Shown piece by piece: positions 6,858 through 12,075 of a stretch of DNA of 12,075 nucleotides. The stretch comes from CAMLOF01 sp041913045 (lineage in GTDB: Bacteria; Pseudomonadota; Gammaproteobacteria; Burkholderiales; Burkholderiaceae_C). The notes below the pieces were generated by a model that had not been told where the DNA came from, made no database searches, and saw only the letters and a list, made by a program, of their open reading frames with translations. Position 1 is the stretch's first letter. Each line of letters starts with the position of its first letter. Location of the stretch: NCBI GenBank assembly GCA_041913045.1, contig JAYSGB010000052.1, forward strand, positions 1 through 12,075, written 5' to 3'. Made by a program: the position numbers and the translations under genes.

Positions 6858-6864
6858 CGCCTGC

Positions 6865-7617
6865 TCAGGCCTTGGCTGCGCTGGTGCTGTAGGCCTCAGG
6901 GTCCAGGCGGCGCATCTCCGCCTCGATCCAGTCCTCTACCTCGCGCATCAGCTCGTCCGGGTCGCGCCCCTGGCTAGGAATGGGCTTGCCAATGGAAAAC
7001 TCCACCACACCCGGCTTCTTGAGGAGGGCGCGGCGCGGCCAGCACTTGGCCGACGTCACCGCAATAGGTATGACCGGCGCGCCAGTTTGCACCGCCAGCC
7101 GGGTGCCGCCGGATTTGTACTGTCCCTTCTGCCCGCGCGGGATGCGCGTGCCCTCGGGGAACATGATCACCCACGTGCCCTTGTCCAGCAGGCGCTGCCC
7201 CTGCTGCACAACCTTGTTGAAAGCCTGCGCGCGTTTGCTGCGGTCAATGTGGATCATGTCCATACGCGACATCGCCCAGCCAAAGAAGGGCACATACAGC
7301 AGTTCCTTTTTGAACACATAGGCCAGCGGGTGCGGCATCAGCGCGGGCATGGCAAAGGTTTCCCAGGTGGACTGGTGCTTCACCAGCAGCACGGCAGGGG
7401 CCTTGCTGCCCACGGGCAGGTTTTCGTAGCCAATGATGTGGTTGCGGATGCCCAGAATCCAGCGCCCACCCCACACTACCAGCCGCAACCAGCCAGCGCA
7501 CATCCAGTAAATCTTCGTGCTGCTCATGAACGGCGAGGCGATGATCACCGCCAGGGCCCAGGGCACCACGGTCACCGCCATGAACAGCAGGTGCAGGATT
7601 GAACGGATAGCTGACAT
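6865..7617 (-). CDS. plsC: 1-acyl-sn-glycerol-3-phosphate acyltransferase (PlsC family)
   Basis: Membrane-associated acyltransferase that converts lysophosphatidic acid to phosphatidic acid in phospholipid synthesis. It has 250 residues with a hydrophobic N-terminal segment (about 7-30). The first catalytic motif reads KHQSTWET at 80-87, that is His81-X4-Glu86 rather than the classical His-X4-Asp. The acyl-acceptor motif FPEGTR is at 153-158, and APVIPIAVTSA lies at 180-190. From memory, the Glu variant is seen in a proteobacterial subgroup of PlsC-like enzymes, so the gene need not be defective. The ATG at 7617 overlaps the gmhB stop codon in TGATG, a sign of translational coupling. A longer open frame upstream overlaps gmhB and was not used. 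Confidence 0.92.
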   Translation of the reverse strand: MSAIRSILHLLFMAVTVVPWALAVIIASPFMSSTKIYWMCAGWLRLVVWGGRWILGIRNHIIGYENLPVGSKAPAVLLVKHQSTWETFAMPALMPHPLAYVFKKELLYVPFFGWAMSRMDMIHIDRSKRAQAFNKVVQQGQRLLDKGTWVIMFPEGTRIPRGQKGQYKSGGTRLAVQTGAPVIPIAVTSAKCWPRRALLKKPGVVEFSIGKPIPSQGRDPDELMREVEDWIEAEMRRLDPEAYSTSAAKA

Positions 7618-8180
7618 CAAAAAGCTTTCTGCGCATCTAGCGCGAGCACGGCGTCGGCAAAGGCCGACAGGTCTTGGTGCACGGCCACCCCTTCGGGCAA
7701 GCCCGAAGGCTTGGTGCCGTCGCGGTGCTGTGCGGATTGCCCCGTCAGCACCAGGTGCGGCTGGCATCCCGCCGCCACGGCGGCCTGGGCGTCGCGCACC
7801 GAATCGCCCACCGCCAGAATCTGGGCAAGCGGGGTACCCATGCGCGTGGCAATCTGGAGGAACAACCCGGGCGCGGGCTTGCGGCAGTCGCAATCGTCCT
7901 CGGGCGCATGGGGGCAGAAGAACACCGCCTCCACCCTGCCACCCACGGCAGCCAGCATCTTGTGCATGCGGGCATGCACGGCATTGAGCGTGGCCACGTC
8001 GAACAAGCCCCGGCCCAGGCCGGACTGGTTGGACGCCACCACCACCCGCCAGCCGCCCTGGTTCAGGCGGGCCACCGCCTCCAGTGCGCCGGGCAGGGGC
8101 ACCCAGTCGTCGGGCGTGCGGATGAAGTCCTCCGGGTCCTGATTGAGGGTGCCGTCCCGGTCGATGACAATGAGTTTCAT
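7617..8180 (-). CDS. gmhB: D-glycero-D-manno-heptose 1,7-bisphosphate 7-phosphatase
   Basis: HAD-superfamily phosphatase removing the C7 phosphate from heptose bisphosphate, a step in ADP-heptose synthesis for the lipopolysaccharide inner core. It has 187 residues. Motif I is DRDGTLN at 7-13 with nucleophile Asp7 and acid Asp9; motif II lies in ASNQSGLGRG at 49-58; the structural zinc site uses Cys89, His91, Cys97 and Cys99 (FFCPHAPEDDCDC), which is specific to GmhB; Lys101 and GDSVRDAQAA at 125-134 complete the HAD core. The ATG at 8180 matches the family start MKLIVIDRDG; a GTG at 8189 adds three residues and sits closer to AAGGAG, so it remains possible. It follows glyS by 29 bp. No other heptose genes are in the window. 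Confidence 0.92.
   Translation of the reverse strand: MKLIVIDRDGTLNQDPEDFIRTPDDWVPLPGALEAVARLNQGGWRVVVASNQSGLGRGLFDVATLNAVHARMHKMLAAVGGRVEAVFFCPHAPEDDCDCRKPAPGLFLQIATRMGTPLAQILAVGDSVRDAQAAVAAGCQPHLVLTGQSAQHRDGTKPSGLPEGVAVHQDLSAFADAVLALDAQKAF
7690..7709. repeat. 20-bp near-perfect inverted repeat inside gmhB
   Basis: CCTTCGGGC at 7690-7698 and its exact reverse complement at 7701-7709 are separated by AA. It lies in the gmhB coding region, encoding residues 158-164 (PSGLPEG), a variable loop before the last helix. It would form a strong hairpin in the mRNA. No T-run follows, so it is not an intrinsic terminator. Confidence 0.7.
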
Positions 8181-8209
8181 GTCCTTCACCCGCTCCTTGC
8201 GCGTGGCGG

Positions 8210-10345
8210 TCAGGCCGCCAGGCGCGACAGGTCGGCCACGCGGTTCATGGCCTGGTGCAGCGTGGCCAGCAAGCCCAGGCGGTTGGCCTTGAGGGCCGGG
8301 TCGTCGGCGTTGACCATCACCTGGTCAAAGAAGGCATCCACGGGCGCTTTCAGCGCGGCCAGCGCCTTCAAATTGGCAGTGTAGTCCCCTGCCGCCCAGG
8401 CTGCATCGGCCACGGGCGCCACCTGCGCCAGGGCTGCATTCAGCGCGGCTTCGGCGGCCTCGCGCAGCAGCTCGGGCTTCACCACGGGCTGCACCTCGCC
8501 TTCGGCCTTCTTCAGGATGTTGCCCACGCGCTTGTTGGCCGCTGCCAGGGCCGGGGCCTCGGGCAGCGCAGCAAAGGTGCGCACGGCTGCCAGACGGCGG
8601 GCCACCTCGCCCAGGCGCTGCGGGCGCAGGGCCAGCACGGCGTCCACTTCCTGGGCGCTGTAGCCCTGCTCACGCAGACTGCCGCTCAGGCGGTCGTAGA
8701 TGAAATCGCTCAAGGCGGCAGATGGATCGGTGATCTTGTCGCCAAACACGGGCACGGCCAGGGCCAGCAGGGCTTTCAGGTCCAGCGGCAGGTCCTTCTC
8801 GATCAGCATGCGCACCACGCCCAGGGCATGGCGGCGCAGGGCGAAGGGGTCCTTGTCGCCGCTGGGCAGGTTGCCGATGCCGAACATGCCCACCAGCGTT
8901 TCCAGCTTGTCGGCCAGCGCCACGCACACGCCCACGGCGTTGCGCGGCAGCTCGTCGCCCGCAAAGCGGGGCTTGTAGTGGTCTTCAATCGCTTCGGCAA
9001 TGTCGTTGCCCAGGCCATCGTGGCGGGCGTAGTAGCCGCCCATGATGCCCTGCAGCTCTGGGAACTCGCCCACCATGTCGGTCAGCAGGTCAGCCTTGGC
9101 CAGCAGCGCGGCCTGGTCGGCCTGGCGCGCCAGCGCATCGCCGCCCAGTTGCTGCGCAATCCCGCGCGCAATGGCGCTCACGCGCTCCACGCGCTCGCCC
9201 TGCGAACCCAGCTTGTTGTGGTACACCACCTTGGCCAGCCCCAGCACGCGCGACTCCAGCGGGCGCTTGCGGTCCTGGTCGAAGAAGAACTTCGCATCGG
9301 CCAGGCGCGGGCGCACCACGCGCTCGTTGCCGCCGGTCACGGCGCTGGCGTCAGCCGGGCTGATGTTGCTCACCACCAGGAACTTGTTGGTCAGCTTGCC
9401 TTGCGCGTCCAGCAGCGGGAAGTACTTCTGGTTGGCCTTCATCGTCAGAATCAGGCACTCCTGCGGCACTTCCAGGAACTCGGGCTCGAACTGGCACACC
9501 AGCACGTTGGGGCGTTCCACCAGTGCGGTCACCTCGTCCAGCAGGGCGTCGTCCTCAATGGGGCGGCAGCCGCCGCCCACCTCTGCTGCGCGGGCGGCCA
9601 GTTGGCGAGCAATCTCGGCGCGGCGCTCGGCAAAACTGGCGATCACAGCGCCGTCGTCTCGCAGCGTCTGCGCGTAGGCGTCGGCGTGGGCCAGCACCAC
9701 GGGCGCCTTGGCCGCCTCGAAGCGGTGGCCCTGCGTGGCGTTGCCCGCCGTCAGGCCCAGTGCCTTGACGGGCACCACGGTGTCGCCGTGCAGCGCCACC
9801 AGGCCGTGCGCGGGGCGCACGAAGTGCACACTGCTCCAGCCGGGCAGTTCGCAGTCGGTTTCCAACTGGTAGGTCATCACCTTGGGGATGGGCAGTTGGC
9901 GGATGGCGTCGTCCAGCGCCTTCTGCAGGCCCACGTCCAGCGTGGCGCCCGTCACCAGGCTGTCGTAGAACAGAGCTTCGGCCTTTCCCTCGCCCTGGCG
10001 CTTCAGCGCCGCCACGGCAGTAGCCGGGTCGGTCACATCAGCCCCCAGCGACGCCAGCTTCTTGAGCAACGCAGGCGTGGCCTGGCCGTCGGCCGCAAGG
10101 CCCACCGACACGGGCATAAGCTTTTGCTGCACGGCCTGGTCCGCGGCCTTGGCCGACACGTTCGTCACATGCGCGGCCAGGCGGCGCGGCGAGGCATAAG
10201 CCTTCACCTCGGCGTCCGCGCCCGCCAGGCCCTGGGCCTTGAGCTGATCAAACAGCACACCGGCAAACGCATCGCCCAGCTTCTTCAGGGCCTTGGGGGG
10301 CAGTTCCTCAACAAAGAGTTCCACCAGCAGGTTTTTCGTGGTCAT
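8210..10345 (-). CDS. glyS: Glycyl-tRNA synthetase beta subunit
   Basis: Beta subunit of the bacterial alpha2beta2 glycyl-tRNA synthetase; it binds tRNA-Gly and is needed with GlyQ for charging. It has 711 residues, against about 689 in E. coli. The N-terminus MTTKNLLVELFVEELPPKAL is canonical. HNKLG at 376-380 and KADLLTDMVGEFPELQG at 417-433 belong to the HD-like region, SGDKDPFALRR at 495-505 is a family signature, and the C-terminal DALR-type anticodon-binding part extends to the end. The ribosome binding site AGGAAAG overlaps the glyQ stop codon, and the genes are 12 bp apart, which suggests translational coupling and matched subunit levels. No frameshift or missing region was seen. Confidence 0.98.
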   Translation of the reverse strand: MTTKNLLVELFVEELPPKALKKLGDAFAGVLFDQLKAQGLAGADAEVKAYASPRRLAAHVTNVSAKAADQAVQQKLMPVSVGLAADGQATPALLKKLASLGADVTDPATAVAALKRQGEGKAEALFYDSLVTGATLDVGLQKALDDAIRQLPIPKVMTYQLETDCELPGWSSVHFVRPAHGLVALHGDTVVPVKALGLTAGNATQGHRFEAAKAPVVLAHADAYAQTLRDDGAVIASFAERRAEIARQLAARAAEVGGGCRPIEDDALLDEVTALVERPNVLVCQFEPEFLEVPQECLILTMKANQKYFPLLDAQGKLTNKFLVVSNISPADASAVTGGNERVVRPRLADAKFFFDQDRKRPLESRVLGLAKVVYHNKLGSQGERVERVSAIARGIAQQLGGDALARQADQAALLAKADLLTDMVGEFPELQGIMGGYYARHDGLGNDIAEAIEDHYKPRFAGDELPRNAVGVCVALADKLETLVGMFGIGNLPSGDKDPFALRRHALGVVRMLIEKDLPLDLKALLALAVPVFGDKITDPSAALSDFIYDRLSGSLREQGYSAQEVDAVLALRPQRLGEVARRLAAVRTFAALPEAPALAAANKRVGNILKKAEGEVQPVVKPELLREAAEAALNAALAQVAPVADAAWAAGDYTANLKALAALKAPVDAFFDQVMVNADDPALKANRLGLLATLHQAMNRVADLSRLAA

Positions 10346-10357
10346 GTCGTGCTTTCC

Positions 10358-11359
10358 TCAGGCGGCTTTCTTTTCGGTCTGTGCCACGATCTGTTCGACC
10401 CATTCGCGCGGTGCCATGGGGAAGCCCAGGCGTTCGCGGCTCTCGTAATACGCCTGCGCCACACTGCGCGCCAGGTTGCGGATGCGGCCAATGTAGGCGG
10501 CACGTTCCGTCACGCTGATGGCGCCACGCGCGTCCAGCAGGTTGAAGGTGTGCGCCGCCTTGAGCACCTGCTCGTAGGCGGGCAGGGCCAGCTTCTGCTC
10601 CATCAGGTGCTTGGCGTTGCCTTCGTGAGCGGTGAAGGCGGTGAACAGGAAGTCGGCGTTGCTGTGCTCGAAGTTGTAGGTGGACTGCTCCACCTCGTTC
10701 TGGTGGTATACGTCGCCGTAGAGGAGCTTGCCCCCACGCTCGCCCACTGCGTTTGACTCGCTGCCCCCCGAGGGGGCTGGGGCAGCTTGGGAGCGGCCCG
10801 GCGCTGCCCCGGTGTCGGTCCACACCAAGTTGTAGACGTTGTCCACGCCCTGCAGGTACATGGCCAGGCGCTCCAGGCCGTAGGTGATCTCACCGGTGAT
10901 GGGTTTGCAGTCGATGCCGCCCACCTGCTGGAAGTAGGTGAACTGCGTCACCTCCATGCCGTTGAGCCACACCTCCCAGCCCAGGCCCCAGGCGCCCAGC
11001 GTGGGGTTCTCCCAGTCGTCTTCCACAAAGCGGATGTCGTTCTTCTTCAGGTCGAAGCCCAGCGCCTCCAGGCTGCCCAGGTACAGCTCCAGGATGTTGC
11101 TGGGCGCGGGCTTGAGCACCACCTGGTACTGGTAGTAGTGCTGCAGGCGGTTGGGGTTCTCGCCGTAGCGGCCGTCCTTGGGGCGGCGGCTGGGCTGCAC
11201 GTAGGCGGCCTTCCAAGGCTCGGGGCCGATGGCGCGCAGGAAGGTGGCCGTGTGGCTGGTTCCGGCACCCACTTCCATGTCGTAGGGCTGCAACAGCGCG
11301 CAACCCTGCGCGTCCCAGTAGGACTGCAGCTTCAGAATGATTTGCTGGAAGGTCAACAT
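10358..11359 (-). CDS. glyQ: Glycyl-tRNA synthetase alpha subunit
   Basis: Alpha subunit of glycyl-tRNA synthetase, carrying the class II catalytic core that activates glycine with ATP. It has 333 residues; E. coli GlyQ has 303. Core motifs are intact: DMEVGAGTSH at 27-36, YVQPSRRPKDGRYGENPNR at 53-71, DIRFVEDDWENPTLGAWGLG at 108-127, GMEVTQFTYFQQVGG at 134-148, and YGDVYHQNEVEQSTYNFEHS at 214-233. Between NLVW and YGDVYHQNE there are 33 residues where E. coli, as I remember it, has nine. The extra part (about 183-212) is rich in Gly, Ala, Pro and Ser and is encoded by a palindromic GC-rich stretch. It stays in frame and falls in a naturally variable loop, so the enzyme is probably functional. 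The ATG at 11359 matches the family start, though its ribosome binding site is weak. Confidence 0.97.
   Translation of the reverse strand: MLTFQQIILKLQSYWDAQGCALLQPYDMEVGAGTSHTATFLRAIGPEPWKAAYVQPSRRPKDGRYGENPNRLQHYYQYQVVLKPAPSNILELYLGSLEALGFDLKKNDIRFVEDDWENPTLGAWGLGWEVWLNGMEVTQFTYFQQVGGIDCKPITGEITYGLERLAMYLQGVDNVYNLVWTDTGAAPGRSQAAPAPSGGSESNAVGERGGKLLYGDVYHQNEVEQSTYNFEHSNADFLFTAFTAHEGNAKHLMEQKLALPAYEQVLKAAHTFNLLDARGAISVTERAAYIGRIRNLARSVAQAYYESRERLGFPMAPREWVEQIVAQTEKKAA
10735..10810. repeat. Palindromic GC-rich insertion within glyQ
   Basis: This stretch encodes most of the extra GlyQ loop, including APSGGSESNAVGERGG. GCCCCC at 10763-10768 pairs with GGGGGC at 10772-10777 around a CGA loop. 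CTGCCCC at 10761-10767 can also pair with 10779-10785, and GGGGCAGC at 10779-10786 with GCTGCCCC at 10803-10810. Such stacked palindromes look like an intergenic repeat that entered the gene in frame. Exact ends are uncertain. Confidence 0.6.
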
Positions 11360-11440
11360 GAGGTCTCGGGCACTGGCAGCACCAGGGCCGGATGAATGTA
11401 AAAATGTTGGAATGGGCTCGCGGCCCAGGCGTAATCCGCG

Positions 11441-11446
11441 ATTTTA
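11441..11446 (-). promoter_or_regulatory. Candidate -10 box for the glyQ operon
   Basis: TAAAAT on the minus strand matches five of six bases of the -10 consensus, 81 bp upstream of the glyQ start and downstream of the asparaginase terminator. The -35 region would fall on the terminator T-run and adjoining stem, and no good -35 hexamer is visible. The rest of the gap shows no other clear signal. Confidence 0.35.
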
Positions 11447-11455
11447 CGGTGCGCG

Positions 11456-11491
11456 AATAAACAAAAGCCGGAGCCCTGTTGGGACTCCGGC
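11456..11491 (-). terminator. Intrinsic terminator after the asparaginase gene
   Basis: In the minus-strand transcript GCCGGAG pairs with CTCCGGC (11485-11491 with 11467-11473), extended by three more GC pairs around a four-base loop with one bulged base. It is followed by TTTTGTTTATT. It lies about 55 bp after the asparaginase stop and separates that gene from glyQ. Confidence 0.9.
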
Positions 11492-11507
11492 CTCGGCAAC
11501 CGTCCAG

Positions 11508-11524
11508 CGGCGCGGATCGCGCCG
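11508..11524. repeat. 7-bp hairpin between the asparaginase stop and the terminator
   Basis: CGGCGCG at 11508-11514 and CGCGCCG at 11518-11524 form a perfect stem with a GAT loop. It has no T-run of its own. It could protect the 3' end of the asparaginase message, or be chance in GC-rich DNA. Confidence 0.4.
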
Positions 11525-11544
11525 GGACAGAACACTGTCTGGGA

Positions 11545-12075
11545 TCAGTACTCCCAGAAAATCCGTTGCAGTTCCTTGCTGTCCTGCGTCTTGGTCAGGG
11601 CCACCATGGCCAGGATGCGGGCCTTCTGCGCGCGCAGGTCGTGTGCTACCACCCAGTCGTACTTGTCGTCGGGCTGTTCGGCGTTGCGCAGCACGAAGCC
11701 ATCGGGCACGCGGGCCGAGCGGATGACATGCACGCCTGCAGCGCGCAGCGCCTTGAGCGATTCCACCGCCTGTGCGGCCACCGAGCCGTTGCCCGTACCT
11801 GCATGCACCAGCGCCTTCACGCCAGCCTTGCCATAGGCCTCAATGCCGGTGGTGTTCATGTTGCCGTAGCCATAGACGATGTCCACCGCAGGCAGGGCCT
11901 TGATGTCGTCGATGTTGAACTCCGACTGCGTGGTGTGGCGCTTGACCGGGGCGCGGAACCAGTAGTTCTTGCCTTCCACCACCATGCCCAGCGGGCCCCA
12001 CTGGCTCTTGAATGCCTCGGTCTTGATGTTGATGGTCTTGCTCACGTCGCGGCCGCTCTGGATCTCGTCGTTCAT
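11545..12075 (-). CDS. Type II L-asparaginase, C-terminal part (cut by window edge)
   Basis: Enzyme hydrolysing asparagine to aspartate and ammonia; type II forms are usually periplasmic. Only the C-terminal 176 codons are present. The visible part begins at MNDEIQSGRDVSKTINIK, which aligns with the internal stretch NDQIHSARDVTK of E. coli AnsB, so the first Met here is internal and the gene continues past base 12075. Later matches are GPLGMVVEGKNYW at 27-39, VHAGTGNGSV at 90-99, VIRSARVPDG at 115-124 and the end QRIFWEY, close to AnsB QIFNQY. The N-terminal half, with both catalytic threonines and any signal peptide, lies outside the window. An intrinsic terminator follows. Activity toward glutamine cannot be judged. 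Confidence 0.94.
   Translation of the reverse strand: MNDEIQSGRDVSKTINIKTEAFKSQWGPLGMVVEGKNYWFRAPVKRHTTQSEFNIDDIKALPAVDIVYGYGNMNTTGIEAYGKAGVKALVHAGTGNGSVAAQAVESLKALRAAGVHVIRSARVPDGFVLRNAEQPDDKYDWVVAHDLRAQKARILAMVALTKTQDSKELQRIFWEY

Noticed and set aside
7618..7893. A 92-codon N-terminal extension of the acyltransferase.
   Set aside because: It overlaps gmhB in another frame and is Arg/Pro/Ala-rich with no likeness to the family. The ATG at 7617 in the TGATG junction fits PlsC length.
8255..10756. An 833-codon open frame on the plus strand opposite glyS and glyQ.
   Set aside because: It is the antisense shadow of two certain genes in GC-rich DNA. Its product is full of His, Gln, Ala and Val repeats and matches no family.
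12073..12075. The ATG at the right edge as a true start of a short asparaginase.
   Set aside because: The residues there match an internal part of type II asparaginases, so the gene is cut by the window edge rather than truncated.

Overview
The window is chromosomal DNA of high G+C content from a betaproteobacterium, most likely of the family Comamonadaceae (Acidovorax-like). This rests on protein character and gene layout, not on a marker gene. It carries twelve protein genes, eleven complete and one cut by the right edge. All but one lie on the minus strand. No tRNA, rRNA, CRISPR array, prophage or insertion sequence was seen.

Right part (12075 to 6060, minus strand). The window enters inside a type II L-asparaginase gene, which ends in a clear intrinsic terminator. 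A tightly packed run follows: glyQ, glyS, gmhB, a PlsC-type 1-acylglycerol-3-phosphate acyltransferase and a YgjP/SprT-like zinc metallopeptidase. Gaps are 7-30 bp and one junction overlaps, so this is probably one operon joining tRNA-Gly charging with envelope precursor synthesis. GlyQ carries an unusual internal insertion of about 24 residues, encoded by a strongly palindromic stretch.

Middle (5112 to 6038, plus strand). A MenA/UbiA-like prenyltransferase stands alone on the plus strand. It is divergent from a MerR-type regulator and convergent with the peptidase gene.

Left part (5006 to 252, minus strand). A LiuR-like MerR regulator is followed by a PaaI-type thioesterase, isovaleryl-CoA dehydrogenase, beta-class carbonic anhydrase and isocitrate dehydrogenase kinase/phosphatase (aceK). 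Two palindromes sharing the half-site AATTGACGTTTAC lie before the regulator and before the thioesterase, at the positions expected for LiuR operators. Read together, this is a leucine/isovalerate catabolic module. Isovaleryl-CoA dehydrogenase makes 3-methylcrotonyl-CoA. Carbonic anhydrase could supply bicarbonate to the next enzyme, the biotin-dependent 3-methylcrotonyl-CoA carboxylase (not in the window). AceK would steer the resulting acetyl-CoA toward the glyoxylate shunt. That functional link is inference.

Left edge (1 to 251). There is no gene after aceK. The stretch is a nested inverted repeat with 19-bp outer and 12-bp inner arms, which looks like a small mobile or intergenic repeat element or a highly structured 3' region.
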